From NCBI RefSeq assembly GCF_965137335.1, contig NZ_CBCRZD010000002.1: a DNA stretch of 64,000 nucleotides; one strand, written 5' to 3'. Under the pieces are notes generated by a model. That model searched no databases. It saw nothing but the letters and a program-made list of their open reading frames with translations, and had not been told where the DNA came from. Shown here in pieces: positions 51,890 to 61,396 of the stretch (position 1 is its first letter; the number at the start of each line of letters is the position of its first letter). Source of the DNA: Empedobacter stercoris. Its GTDB lineage: Bacteria; Bacteroidota; Bacteroidia; Flavobacteriales; Weeksellaceae. The translations under genes and the position numbers were made by a program.

Positions 51890-54412
51890 ATGAAGAAAAT
51901 TTTTTGGACAATGTGTATGCTTGGTGCTTACATGGCACAAGCGCAAGTCGTAGATTCTACGAAAACCATTGATTCAACACAACAAGATAATTTTGTCTTA
52001 GATTATAGCAATTCTAAAACTTTCAAACTGAAAGATATTATCGTAACGGGAGATTCTAAATATTCTAAGAATCAAATTATTCGTTATGCAGGTTTTGCTA
52101 TCGGTGAAGAGATAGAATTACCAGGTACAAAGGTGAATAATGCTGTAAAAAAATTATGGAGATCTAATATTTTTTCTGACATCGATTTGTATGTTAGCAA
52201 AATAGAAGGAGACGAAGTAACTTTAGAGCTAGCCTTAGTTTCAGTTCCAAGTTTAGGAGAAATCAAGATGAACGGAGTTAAGAAATCTCAGCGCGAAGAT
52301 TTAATCAAACAAAATAAATTAAATCCAGGCGTTAAGATTACACAAAGTTTAATCAATTCAACAAATAATAGAATCAAAGATTACTATACTGGTAAAGGTT
52401 ATCCAAACACAACAATTAAAGTAGATCGTCAACCAATCGAAGGAAAAGAAGATGAAGAAAACATTACATTGGATGTGAATCGTGGAGAGCGCGTGAAGAT
52501 TAAGAAAATTATTTTCGAAGGAAATGAAAACTTAACTTCTGCTCGTTTGCGAAAAAAAGGAATGAAAAATACCAAACAGAAATCAATTAATATTTTCAAA
52601 TCATCTAAAATGATTCCTGAAAAATTCCAGGAAGATTTGAAAACATTGGTAGAAGAGTATAAATCTGTAGGTTTTAGAGATGCAAAAGTTGAGTCTTATG
52701 ATATCGAGAAAGTTGATGATAAAAACTTATTGGTTAAGATAAAAGTCAACGAAGGAAAACCTTATTTCTTAGGAGATGTTACGTTTTCTGGAAACTCTAT
52801 TTATACATCTGAGCAATTGCAACGAATTTTTGGTTACAAAACAGGCGATCGTTATGATGCAGTAGGTATCAACAAAAAGATCTCAGGATCAGAAAAAGAT
52901 GATGATATTTCAACTTTGTATATGGATAGAGGTTATCTTTTTGCACGCGCTATTCCGGTAGAGAAAAGTGTAAAAAATGATACGATTGATCTTGAAATTA
53001 AAATTTTCGAAGGAACGCAAGCGACACTTAACAAAGTTACGATTAATGGTAATACAGAAGCTCATGACCATATTTTATACCGTGAGTTGAGAACAAAACC
53101 AGGAGATTTATTCTCTAAATCAGATATCAAGCGTACGATGATGGAGTTAGCTTCTTTGGGATATTTAGAGCCAACGCAAATTGTTCCTGATATTCAGCCT
53201 AATCAAGACAATAATACAGTTGACATTGAATGGAAAGTTGCACCAAAATCATCTTCTCAAGTAGAATTACAAGGAGGATATGGAGCAGGTACATTTATCG
53301 GAACGTTAGGATTAACATTTGGTAACTTCTCTCTGAAAAATATTTTCAATAAAAAAGCATGGAAACCAATTCCAATGGGAGATGGTCAACAATTATCTTT
53401 GAGAGCACAAGCTGGTAATGGATATAAAAACTATAGTTTCTCTTTCGTAGAACCATGGATTGGAGGAAAACGTCCGACAGCCTTGTCAACATCTGTATAT
53501 TATTCTCAATATGACTATAGAGATAACTACGGAGAAAAAGCCAAGTTAGATATCTTAGGTGCTTCAGTTGGTTTGACAAAACTATTAACTTGGCCAGATG
53601 ATTACTTTAGATTATCAAACTCTATTTCTTATCAGTTATATAACTTTGATAACTATGCGATGTCAGTGGGTAATATGCAATATGAAAACGGTTCGTCGAA
53701 CAACTTAAACTATACAATAGGTTTATCGCGTAACTCAGCAGGACCAGATCCAATTTTCCCACAATCAGGATCAGAAATTAATTTATCATTTACGACAACA
53801 GTTCCTTATTCTGCTTTTAAAGAAAAGGATTATACAAAAATGGACGATGTCGAAAAATTTAAATGGTTAGAATACTATAAATTTAAAGCTAAGGCTTATT
53901 TCTACAAAGAATTAACAGGTAAATTAGTTTTAAAAGCTGGTGGAGAATTTGGAGTTTTAGGTACATATAACCGTAAAATTGGAACGATTCCTTTCGAACG
54001 TTTTTACTTAGGAGGAACAGGACTTAACCAAAACCGATTTGATGGACGTGAAATTATTTCTTTAAGAGGTTACGAAGATGCTTCTAACTCTGGAGGTCAA
54101 AATGGAGATATCACACCAGAAGGAGGAGGTACAATCTACAATAAATATTCGTTAGAATTACGTTACCCAATTACGATGAGCCAGACAGCAAAAATTTATG
54201 CCTTAACTTTTGCAGAAGGAGGTAATGTTTGGAACAATACAAGCGAATTTAAACCGTTTGAATTAAAACGTTCTGCAGGTGCAGGGGTACGTATTTACAT
54301 GCCAGCATTTGGTTTATTAGGATTTGACTTTGGATATGGATTTGATAAAGGATTTGGACAAACAGAACGCTCTGGATGGCAAACTCACTTTATTATTGGA
54401 CAACAGTTCTAA
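51890..54412 (+). CDS. bamA: Outer-membrane assembly factor BamA
   Basis: An 840-residue outer-membrane insertase. A signal peptide (ends YMAQAQ) is followed by five POTRA-type repeats (about 45-440), among them FEGNENLTSARLRKKGMK and VTFSGNSIYTSEQLQRIFG, and then the C-terminal surface-antigen barrel (about 460-840). The barrel ends in a Phe (IIGQQF), as required for the signal of outer-membrane barrels. The surface-loop motif RGYEDAS corresponds to the conserved (V/I)RGF/Y of the Omp85 family. It is followed by two Skp-type chaperone genes, which act with it. Confidence 0.95.
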   Translation: MKKIFWTMCMLGAYMAQAQVVDSTKTIDSTQQDNFVLDYSNSKTFKLKDIIVTGDSKYSKNQIIRYAGFAIGEEIELPGTKVNNAVKKLWRSNIFSDIDLYVSKIEGDEVTLELALVSVPSLGEIKMNGVKKSQREDLIKQNKLNPGVKITQSLINSTNNRIKDYYTGKGYPNTTIKVDRQPIEGKEDEENITLDVNRGERVKIKKIIFEGNENLTSARLRKKGMKNTKQKSINIFKSSKMIPEKFQEDLKTLVEEYKSVGFRDAKVESYDIEKVDDKNLLVKIKVNEGKPYFLGDVTFSGNSIYTSEQLQRIFGYKTGDRYDAVGINKKISGSEKDDDISTLYMDRGYLFARAIPVEKSVKNDTIDLEIKIFEGTQATLNKVTINGNTEAHDHILYRELRTKPGDLFSKSDIKRTMMELASLGYLEPTQIVPDIQPNQDNNTVDIEWKVAPKSSSQVELQGGYGAGTFIGTLGLTFGNFSLKNIFNKKAWKPIPMGDGQQLSLRAQAGNGYKNYSFSFVEPWIGGKRPTALSTSVYYSQYDYRDNYGEKAKLDILGASVGLTKLLTWPDDYFRLSNSISYQLYNFDNYAMSVGNMQYENGSSNNLNYTIGLSRNSAGPDPIFPQSGSEINLSFTTTVPYSAFKEKDYTKMDDVEKFKWLEYYKFKAKAYFYKELTGKLVLKAGGEFGVLGTYNRKIGTIPFERFYLGGTGLNQNRFDGREIISLRGYEDASNSGGQNGDITPEGGGTIYNKYSLELRYPITMSQTAKIYALTFAEGGNVWNNTSEFKPFELKRSAGAGVRIYMPAFGLLGFDFGYGFDKGFGQTERSGWQTHFIIGQQF

Positions 54413-54473
54413 TAAATTATGTAAATTTGTATAGAACGTTTTGGCATAGTTTTAGAATTAACACACTCAGAAT

Positions 54474-55034
54474 ATGAAAAAATGGATTAGCTTTATAGCG
54501 TTGTTCTTTGGATTTGCAAGTTTAACTTTCGCACAAAGATTTTGTTACGTAGATTCTCAATATATTTTAGAAAGTTTACCAGAGTATACATCATCTCAAA
54601 GTAAATTAAAATCTCAAACAGAATCTTGGCAAAAAGAAATTGAACAGAAAAAAGAAAATTTAGTTAAATTACAAACTGAATTTGAAGCTGAAAAAATTCT
54701 TTTAACAGCAGAACAAGTTAAAGAGCAAGAACAAAAACTAGCAGATGAAGTTGCGGCAGTAAAAGTTTTACAAGATAAACGTTACGGGCCAAATGGAGAT
54801 TTAGTAAATTTGAGACGATCAATGGTAAAACCTTTACAGGATCAAATTTATAATGCAACAAAAGAAGTTGCAGACAAAAGAGGTTATAGTTTTGTTTTTG
54901 ACAAAGGAAGTGATTTGATCATGATTTATACGGATCCAAAGTTTGATATCAGCCGAGAAGTTTTACATACGCTGAGACCAGATTTGAAACCAACTAATTC
55001 AAAATCGAATTCAAATTCTAAAACAAGAAAATAA
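54474..55034 (+). CDS. OmpH/Skp-type periplasmic chaperone (1)
   Basis: A 186-residue protein with signal peptide (cleavage near LTFAQR) and the Skp layout: a short beta part (CYVDSQYILESLPEY), a long charged coiled-coil hairpin (about 40-120) and a return strand (KRGYSFVFDKGSDLIM). Skp carries unfolded outer-membrane proteins across the periplasm. Unlike copy 2 it has a Ser/Asn/Lys-rich C-terminal tail (NSKSNSNSK). It starts 61 bases after bamA. Confidence 0.88.
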   Translation: MKKWISFIALFFGFASLTFAQRFCYVDSQYILESLPEYTSSQSKLKSQTESWQKEIEQKKENLVKLQTEFEAEKILLTAEQVKEQEQKLADEVAAVKVLQDKRYGPNGDLVNLRRSMVKPLQDQIYNATKEVADKRGYSFVFDKGSDLIMIYTDPKFDISREVLHTLRPDLKPTNSKSNSNSKTRK

Positions 55035-55091
55035 AAAAGAAACACAAGTAATACAACAAGAAAATAAATTTTAAAACAAATTAGACTAGAA

Positions 55092-55607
55092 ATGAAACAA
55101 ATTAGATTGATAGCAGTATTTACAATGATGGTTTTCGGTAGCGTTTTATCATTCGCTCAAGAAATTGCACATATTGATACGCAAGCGGTTATTGAATCAA
55201 TGCCAGCCTACAAAAAAGCAGAAACTGATTTACAAGCTTTAGGTAAAAAACACGAAGAAGCAATCTCTAAATTACAAGCTGACTATAAAACTTTTATGGA
55301 AGCAGCTCAAAAAGATTTAGCTGGTAAATCTCAAGAAGAAGCTCAAAAATTAATCGCTGCTAACAAATACCAAGAAAAAGAGCAAGAAATGCAAAAGAAA
55401 TACGAAACTTATGCAAAAGCTGCTCAAGAAGAAATGCAAGCGAAAGAAAAAGCTTTAATGGATCCAATCGAAAAAAGAGTGATGGATGCAATTAATGCTG
55501 CAGCTGCTAAAAAAGGAGTTAAATACGTTTTACCTGCAGGTGTATTAGTTTACAAAGCTGGAGGATATGACTTATTAAACGACGTTAAAAAAGAATTAGG
55601 ATTATAA
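55092..55607 (+). CDS. OmpH/Skp-type periplasmic chaperone (2)
   Basis: A 171-residue paralogue of the preceding gene. Signal peptide ends LSFAQ; IAHIDTQAVIESMPAYKKAE begins the domain; the middle (about 45-125) is a Lys/Glu/Gln-rich coiled coil; GVKYVLPAGVLVYKAGGYDL ends it. Two Skp copies behind bamA are normal in this class. It closes the operon before a terminator. Confidence 0.9.
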   Translation: MKQIRLIAVFTMMVFGSVLSFAQEIAHIDTQAVIESMPAYKKAETDLQALGKKHEEAISKLQADYKTFMEAAQKDLAGKSQEEAQKLIAANKYQEKEQEMQKKYETYAKAAQEEMQAKEKALMDPIEKRVMDAINAAAAKKGVKYVLPAGVLVYKAGGYDLLNDVKKELGL

Positions 55608-55631
55608 TTTTAAAAAATTATTAATATCTTC

Positions 55632-55658
55632 AAGCCACTATTTTAGTGGCTTTTTTTA
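55632..55658 (+). terminator. Terminator between ompH and rfbD, abutting the rfbD start
   Basis: A stem AAGCCACTA/TAGTGGCTT with a 3-base loop and seven T. The rfbD ATG (55662) begins only a few bases after the T run, which leaves almost no room for a separate promoter. Confidence 0.8.
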
Positions 55659-55661
55659 TAT

Positions 55662-56516
55662 ATGAAAAGAATTTTAGTTACAGGTGCGAATGGTCAATTA
55701 GGTCAATCCATTTTAGAACAATCTAAGACTTACAAAGGAATTGAATGTTTTTTTGTAATTCGAAATGAATTAGACATAACGAATGAAAAGTTAATCAAAC
55801 ATTACTTCGATGATAAATCATTTGATTTTGTTGTCAATTGCGCTGCATATACAGCTGTAGACAAAGCCGAAGATGAGCAAGAAAGTGCTTATTTGGTTAA
55901 TGCGAAAGCAACCGAATTTTTGGCTAAAATAACAAATGAGAAAAAAATTCCGTTCATTCATGTTTCGACAGATTATGTTTTTGATGGAACTGCTTCTCAA
56001 CCTCGTATAGAAACAGATCAAACCAATCCAATTGGCGTATATGGTCAAACAAAGTTGGAAGGAGAAAATTTAGCTTTAAAAAACAATCCGAAAACAATTA
56101 TTCTTCGTACAGCCTGGGTATATTCAAGATTTGGAAATAACTTCGTTAAAACGATGTTAAGATTGTTCCAAGAGAAAGAATCGATTTCTGTTGTAGCTGA
56201 TCAAATTGGTTCACCAACAAATGCGATTGATTTAGCTGATGCAATTTTAGAAATTATTTCGACAAATGAATTAACTTATGGAATCTTTAATTATTCAAAC
56301 GAAGGAAAATGTTCTTGGTTTGAATTTGCGCAAAAAATAAAAGAATTTTCAAGTTCAACGATTGAGATTAACCCTGTTCCAACTTCAGCTTATCCAACGA
56401 AAGCGAAACGTCCTGCGTATAGTTTATTGGACAAAACGAAGATCAAAGAAGTTTATCAACTTACAATCCCGAATTGGGAAGATAGTTTGAAAAAAGAATT
56501 GAAACATTTGTTATAA
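55662..56516 (+). CDS. rfbD: dTDP-4-dehydrorhamnose reductase
   Basis: Final enzyme of dTDP-L-rhamnose synthesis for surface polysaccharide, cytoplasmic. The 284-residue SDR-type protein has the Rossmann motif GANGQLGQ (residues 8-15), STDYVFDGT near 103, and YGQTKLEGE with the catalytic Tyr and Lys. The other rhamnose genes are not in the window. The start lies right behind the ompH terminator, so its transcription arises either by read-through or from a promoter overlapping the hairpin. Confidence 0.9.
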   Translation: MKRILVTGANGQLGQSILEQSKTYKGIECFFVIRNELDITNEKLIKHYFDDKSFDFVVNCAAYTAVDKAEDEQESAYLVNAKATEFLAKITNEKKIPFIHVSTDYVFDGTASQPRIETDQTNPIGVYGQTKLEGENLALKNNPKTIILRTAWVYSRFGNNFVKTMLRLFQEKESISVVADQIGSPTNAIDLADAILEIISTNELTYGIFNYSNEGKCSWFEFAQKIKEFSSSTIEINPVPTSAYPTKAKRPAYSLLDKTKIKEVYQLTIPNWEDSLKKELKHLL

Positions 56517-56535
56517 TTTCATTTAATGATATAGC

Positions 56536-56566
56536 AAAAAAGCTCGAGAAATTCTCGAGCTTTTTG
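56536..56566. terminator. Bidirectional terminator, rfbD / serS
   Basis: Same AGCTCGAGAA...TTCTCGAGCT hairpin as at 35.06 kb, flanked by A and T runs between convergent genes. Confidence 0.8.
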
Positions 56567-56590
56567 TATCTATTAATTAGGAATAATTGC

Positions 56591-57859
56591 TTAATCTAAA
56601 ACTTCAAAACGAGTATAGGGCTGTAAAGCTTTCGGAATTTTAACTGTTCCATCAGCTTGCTGATGATTCTCTAAAATAGCGGCTAAAATTCGTGGTAAAG
56701 CTAATGCAGATCCATTTAATGTGTGAGCCAATTGCGTACCATTTTCGTCTTTGAAACGTAATTTCAAACGATTTGCTTGGAATGTTTCAAAGTTTGAAAC
56801 AGAAGAAACTTCTAACCATTTTTCTTGTGCTTCAGAGAAAACTTCAAAATCATAAGTTATTGCAGATGTAAATCCAGTATCACCACCGCATAATCTTAGG
56901 ATACGATAAGGTAATTCTAAATCTTCTAAAATACCTTTTACATGTTCTATCATACCATCTAAAGATGCATACGAATTTTCTGGTTTCTCTATACGAACAA
57001 TTTCTACTTTCTCAAATTGGTGTAAACGATTTAAACCTCTAACATCTTTTCCATAAGAACCAGCTTCACGGCGGAAACAAGGAGAATATGCCGTCAATGT
57101 AATTGGTAAATCTTCAACTTTTACAATTGTATCTCGGTAAATATTTGTTACAGGAACTTCCGCTGTTGGAATCAAGTACAAATCATCTTCACCAATATAA
57201 TACATTTGCCCTTCCTTATCAGGTAACTGACCCGTTCCATAACCAGATGCCTCATTAACTACGAAAGGAGGAACAATTTCTGTATAACCAGCATCAGCAT
57301 TTTTATCCAAGAAGAATTGTGTTAAAGCACGTTGTAAACGAGCACCTTTTCCTTTGTAAACAGGGAAACCAGCTCCAGTAATTTTAACACCTAATTCAAA
57401 ATCAATGATGTCAAATTTCTTAGCAACTTCCCAATGAGGTAAATTTTCAGGTTTCGCAGCTGCAACTCCATGTTCAAAAACAATTTCATTATCGTCTGCA
57501 TCTTTTCCTTCTTTTACAAGTTCATTTGGGATATTTGGAATTTGATATAAAATCTCTTTAACGGAGTTTTCGTAAGATGATAACAAATCTTGTAATTCTT
57601 TCGATTGTGTTTTTAAATCGACAGTTTTAATTTTTAATTCATTAGCCTCTTCCGATCTTCCATCTTTAAACAAATTACCAATTTCTTTTGCTAATTTGTT
57701 GGATTCAGCTAATATATTATCCAATTCAAACTGAGTTTTACGACGAAGTTCATCCACATTTAAAACTTCATCAACAAGATCTAATTGTTTGAAGTTACGT
57801 TTTTTAAGTCCTTCAATAACACGATCTTTGTTTTCTTGAATGTAAGAAACTACTAGCAT
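56591..57859 (-). CDS. serS: Seryl-tRNA synthetase
   Basis: Charges tRNA-Ser. The 422-residue class II synthetase begins with the long antiparallel coiled-coil arm (about 30-105), and its catalytic domain contains motif 2 FRREAGSYGKDVRGL and motif 3 ending in GSALALPRILAAILEN. The start MLVVSYIQENKDRVIEGL is typical for the family. On the minus strand TACATTTG (57879-57886) is a good -7 element about 19 bases before the ATG. Confidence 0.97.
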   Translation of the reverse strand: MLVVSYIQENKDRVIEGLKKRNFKQLDLVDEVLNVDELRRKTQFELDNILAESNKLAKEIGNLFKDGRSEEANELKIKTVDLKTQSKELQDLLSSYENSVKEILYQIPNIPNELVKEGKDADDNEIVFEHGVAAAKPENLPHWEVAKKFDIIDFELGVKITGAGFPVYKGKGARLQRALTQFFLDKNADAGYTEIVPPFVVNEASGYGTGQLPDKEGQMYYIGEDDLYLIPTAEVPVTNIYRDTIVKVEDLPITLTAYSPCFRREAGSYGKDVRGLNRLHQFEKVEIVRIEKPENSYASLDGMIEHVKGILEDLELPYRILRLCGGDTGFTSAITYDFEVFSEAQEKWLEVSSVSNFETFQANRLKLRFKDENGTQLAHTLNGSALALPRILAAILENHQQADGTVKIPKALQPYTRFEVLD

Positions 57860-58191
57860 ATCTTTAATTAAATTTATACAAATGTATAAATAATAAATAT
57901 TTTAGAATAGCGTTTAAACCATTTCACGCTAAAAATAGATAAAAAAGACATTTTTAGCATTAATTGAAGACTGAAATGAATAAATAGAAGAAGTATTGTT
58001 TTTTACAAAATAATTTTAAATATTGTAAAATATTTTTCAAGAACTTCATTTACAATCACTTAATTTTTAAAATATATGAAAATGATGTTACAATTATATT
58101 ACATTGATTTTACATGACGAAGATCAGTTTTCGAAATAAATTTGTCAAAGAAAATTAATCGAAATTATTAATTAATTAAAACAATAAAAAA
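57860..58191. other. Non-coding divergent region serS / lipoprotein 2
   Basis: These 332 bases hold the serS -7 element (57879-57886, minus strand) and that of the lipoprotein (TAAATTTG, 58137-58144, plus strand). A 9-bp hairpin GCTAAAAAT/ATTTTTAGC lies at 57928-57958. I see no further gene. Confidence 0.6.
58137..58144 (+). promoter_or_regulatory. -7 element of the second VDSAA lipoprotein
   Basis: TAAATTTG fits TAnnTTTG and gives a leader of about 45 bases ending in an A-rich stretch, as in copy 1. Confidence 0.5.
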
Positions 58192-58410
58192 ATGAAAAAG
58201 TTTTTCGCAGTAGTTGCAGTAGCAGCATTATCTTTAGGAGCAGTATCTTGTGGTGAGAAAAAAGCAGAAGAAACTCCAGCAGTAGTAGATTCAGCTGCAG
58301 TAGTGGTTGATTCAGCAGCGGCAGTAGTTGATTCAGCGGCAGCAGTAGTAGACTCAGCAGCGGCAGTAGTTGATTCAGCAGCAGCTAAAGTAGAAGCTCC
58401 AGCAAACTAA
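58192..58410 (+). CDS. Small Ala/Val/Asp/Ser-repeat lipoprotein (copy 2)
   Basis: A 72-residue paralogue of the protein at 8648. The signal peptide is the same residue for residue (MKKFFAVVAVAALSLGAVSC) with only a few synonymous base changes. The mature part has about four copies of a heptapeptide AVVDSAA, coded by a 21-bp unit, and ends KVEAPAN. A seven-residue period would fit an alpha-helical coiled coil of the Braun-lipoprotein kind, but Val-Val-Asp-Ser is not a classical heptad, and a disordered spacer is equally possible. Function unknown. It stands alone, convergent with holB. Confidence 0.82.
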   Translation: MKKFFAVVAVAALSLGAVSCGEKKAEETPAVVDSAAVVVDSAAAVVDSAAAVVDSAAAVVDSAAAKVEAPAN

Positions 58411-58431
58411 TTGAAATAATTCAATCACATA

Positions 58432-58464
58432 AAAAAACCACTCATTTAATGAGTGGTTTTTTTA
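58432..58464. terminator. Bidirectional terminator, lipoprotein 2 / holB
   Basis: A stem AAAACCACTCAT/ATGAGTGGTTTT with a 3-base turn, flanked by A and T; it touches the holB stop codon. Confidence 0.85.
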
Positions 58465-59586
58465 TGTCGTTTTACGATGTAGATAACGAGTTAACTTGAT
58501 TGAAAGATCCAATAATATAATTTTAGAATTTCCATTTCGTTCGATGTGATACGAAGCCTCAGTGATTTCTTTTAAAATATCTTCGATGTTTGCTCCATGA
58601 ATAAACGGTGCAAAACCTTGCCATTTAAAACCTTCAGCATTTATTTGTAAAAAAACCAATTCCTCTGATTGATAATTTTTTAATAAGGCTTGACGAAAAA
58701 TTTCGGAGCAATAATTTAAAAAATCTTTTTGTTCACTGCGCGACCAACTTGCAATTTGATTTGACCAATCAATCAAGTCCTTCAAAACAGTTGGTGTTTT
58801 TGCTGCCATAAATGCTTTTCGAACCCAAGTGACAAAATATTTATCAAATAAATGTTCGTCATCATTCAACAGATGCAATGCTTCGCGTAAATTTCCCTGT
58901 GATAAAAAGGCGATATGTTGCGCTTTTTCTGTAGTAATATTCTTCTTCTCAATTAAATAATTTTGAATATCAGCTTGAGATAAGCGAGGAATTTTCACCA
59001 ATTGACAACGGGAAGTTATCGTTTGCAAGATTAAATCTTCATGTTCTGTTACCAGTAAAAAAAGTGTTTTGAGAGGTGGTTCTTCTATAATTTTTAACAA
59101 TTTATTCGCTGCTGCAGTTGTCATTTCCTCTGCTTGCCAAATAATCATTATCTTATATCCACCTTCGTAACTATTTAAAGCAAGTGTTTTTACAATTTCG
59201 TCTGCTTCATCAACAGGAATAACACCTTGTTTTTTTTCTATACCAAGGTGAGACATCCAATCGGTTAAATTACCATAAACATTTTCTTCAACAAAGCTTC
59301 TCCAATCGTTTAATAAATACTTTGCAAGAGGCTTTTTGACATTTTCTGTTGCCGAATAAGGAAAAGAAAAATGTAAATCGGGATGTTGTAATTTATCAAC
59401 TTTAAGATTACATTGTTCGTTATTCAATCCACACAAAACTTCTCTTGCATAAGCAAGTGCTAAAGCCAAAGTTCCTGAACCTTCTGGACCAGAAAAAAGC
59501 TGTGCATGGCTAATACGACCATCTTTTATAGATTGTTGAAGTTTGTTTTTAATCTCTTGTTGTCCAATTACATTTTCCCAAAGCAT
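58462..59586 (-). CDS. holB: DNA polymerase III delta' subunit
   Basis: A 374-residue clamp-loader subunit. It has GQQEIKNKLQQSI, the P-loop position GPEGSGT in which the usual Lys is Thr (delta' does not need to hydrolyse ATP), the LLKIIEEPP helix and TSRCQ, the arginine-finger motif of clamp loaders. It is the third gene of an operon with the glycosylasparaginase and cutC genes (18 bases after cutC). Confidence 0.9.
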   Translation of the reverse strand: MLWENVIGQQEIKNKLQQSIKDGRISHAQLFSGPEGSGTLALALAYAREVLCGLNNEQCNLKVDKLQHPDLHFSFPYSATENVKKPLAKYLLNDWRSFVEENVYGNLTDWMSHLGIEKKQGVIPVDEADEIVKTLALNSYEGGYKIMIIWQAEEMTTAAANKLLKIIEEPPLKTLFLLVTEHEDLILQTITSRCQLVKIPRLSQADIQNYLIEKKNITTEKAQHIAFLSQGNLREALHLLNDDEHLFDKYFVTWVRKAFMAAKTPTVLKDLIDWSNQIASWSRSEQKDFLNYCSEIFRQALLKNYQSEELVFLQINAEGFKWQGFAPFIHGANIEDILKEITEASYHIERNGNSKIILLDLSIKLTRYLHRKTT

Positions 59587-59604
59587 AAGCCAAAGTTACT
59601 ATTT

Positions 59605-60282
59605 TTATTTTTCAGAATTAATCAAACTTTTTAAATGATTGATTTCTTCTAAATTAGCAATTCCAGAATCATCAATCATAGCAGAAGAATGAAAGTAAGT
59701 TGCTTGTGTAAATGAATCGATCTCTTCAATATTTGTCGAACGTAATCCACCACCAGGCATAATCGTAATACGATCTTTTGCTGTCTGTACCAATGTTTTT
59801 AGTTGCTGTTTTCCTTCTTCTACATGATGTGCTAAACCGGAAGTTAGAATGGTTTTAAAACCTAATTTGATAACCGTTTCTAATGAATCTTCTGCATCTT
59901 TAGTTCGATCAAAAGCTCGATGAAATGTACAAGGAAACGGTTTTGCGAGTTCAATCAATTCTCGATTTCGTTCAAAATCAATTTCATTATCTTCATTTAA
60001 AATTCCGAATACAAAACCATCAATTCTAAAATTTTTAATCATGATAATTTCAGATTTCATTTGTTCAAATTCTTTATCAGAATAAATAAAATCACCTCCA
60101 CGAGGGCGAATCATAATCATGATTTCTTTGTCTGTTTCTTTTCGCAATGTTTTGATGTCTTCAAATGTTGGTGTAATTCCACCAGAAGAAGCATCTACAC
60201 ATAATTCGATTCTATCGGCATTCGATTTTGATGCGACTAATGCGGAGGCTATATTGAAGCAAGCAATTTCTAATTTTTTCAT
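59605..60282 (-). CDS. cutC: CutC-family protein
   Basis: A 225-residue TIM-barrel protein of the CutC family, historically tied to copper homeostasis, though a direct copper role is debated. Conserved blocks are LCVDASSGGITPT, MIRPRGGDFIYS, FHRAFDRT and GGGLRSTN. The start overlaps the stop of the upstream asparaginase gene by 4 bases (ATGA), so the two are translationally coupled. It is slightly shorter than E. coli CutC at 248 residues. Confidence 0.9.
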   Translation of the reverse strand: MKKLEIACFNIASALVASKSNADRIELCVDASSGGITPTFEDIKTLRKETDKEIMIMIRPRGGDFIYSDKEFEQMKSEIIMIKNFRIDGFVFGILNEDNEIDFERNRELIELAKPFPCTFHRAFDRTKDAEDSLETVIKLGFKTILTSGLAHHVEEGKQQLKTLVQTAKDRITIMPGGGLRSTNIEEIDSFTQATYFHSSAMIDDSGIANLEEINHLKSLINSEK

Positions 60283-61271
60283 TTTGTAATAGATTTTCCG
60301 TCAATCAAACGATTTCCACTTTGATCATGAACGGCAAAGTTAAAGCCTGAATGAATACAAAACGAACCATATTCACCTTGTTTGTTAATCGCGATAAAAC
60401 CAACTTGAATTGCAGATAAATCTTTATTTCGTGATTCTATTAACTTAATAATTCGATGTACTGCTTCTTTGCACGCGTTTTCTGGCGAATAACCTTGACG
60501 CATCAACTCAACAACCAAATGACTTCCCGCAATACGAATCACTTCTTCGCCATGACCTGTTGCTGTAGCTGCACCAATTTCGTTATCAACATATAAACCC
60601 GCACCAATAATTGGAGAATCACCAACACGTCCATGCATTTTATACGCCATTCCACTCGTTGTACAGGCTCCCGACAGATTGCCATGTGCATCTAAAGCAA
60701 TCATTCCAATTGTATCGTGATTTTCGATGTTAATAGGCATTTGATAATTGGTGTCTTTCAACCATTCTTTCCATTCTTTTTCAGAAATATCGGTTAATAA
60801 ATTCTCTTTCTTAAAACCTTTTTCTAAGGCAAATTGCAAAGCACCATTCCCAACTAACATCACATGAGGCGTATCTTCCATTACTTTTCGAGCGACTGAA
60901 ATGGGATGTTTAATATGCTCTAAACCTGCAACAGAACCAATATTTGCTTGATCATCCATAATACAAGCATCTAAAGTAACCTTTCCATCTCGATCTGGAC
61001 GACCACCATATCCAACACTTCTCTCATTAGGATCAGCTTCTACTAATTGCACACCTTTTTCCACCGCATCTAAAGCGGTTCCGTTTTTACCTAAAACTTT
61101 CCATGCTTCAGCGTTTGCTTCTATTCCGAAACGCCAAGTAGAAAGTACAATTGGTTTGGTAATTTTCGTAGATTTTGTATGTTTCGTTTGTGCACTTAGG
61201 TCTAATTTTGATGTACCTAAAAGTAGTCCCAAAGTACCTAAATTTTTTATAAAATTTCTTCTATTGTTCAT
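60279..61271 (-). CDS. N4-(beta-N-acetylglucosaminyl)-L-asparaginase (glycosylasparaginase)
   Basis: A 330-residue Ntn hydrolase. It is made as a precursor that cuts itself before Thr187 in HDTIG to expose the catalytic threonine; GAATATGHGEEV holds further substrate residues. The enzyme releases the sugar from Asn-linked glycans and was structurally studied from Elizabethkingia (Flavobacterium) meningoseptica. The N-terminus has a twin-arginine (RRNFIKNL) signal, so export folded to the periplasm is likely. It is first in an operon with cutC and holB. Confidence 0.9.
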   Translation of the reverse strand: MNNRRNFIKNLGTLGLLLGTSKLDLSAQTKHTKSTKITKPIVLSTWRFGIEANAEAWKVLGKNGTALDAVEKGVQLVEADPNERSVGYGGRPDRDGKVTLDACIMDDQANIGSVAGLEHIKHPISVARKVMEDTPHVMLVGNGALQFALEKGFKKENLLTDISEKEWKEWLKDTNYQMPINIENHDTIGMIALDAHGNLSGACTTSGMAYKMHGRVGDSPIIGAGLYVDNEIGAATATGHGEEVIRIAGSHLVVELMRQGYSPENACKEAVHRIIKLIESRNKDLSAIQVGFIAINKQGEYGSFCIHSGFNFAVHDQSGNRLIDGKSITK

Positions 61272-61396
61272 GTGTTAATCGATTTCTAAAATGTATTAAA
61301 ACAAATATAAATCATATTACTTAAAAATTATCGACTGATTTTTCTACCATTTCAATTCACCTCTTTTTCGTAACTTTATATTCGAAATCGAAAGAA

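Noticed and set aside
58262..58400. Regular repeats that could suggest a CRISPR array
   Set aside because: The 21-bp units are contiguous without spacers and code for AVVDSAA; this is a protein repeat.
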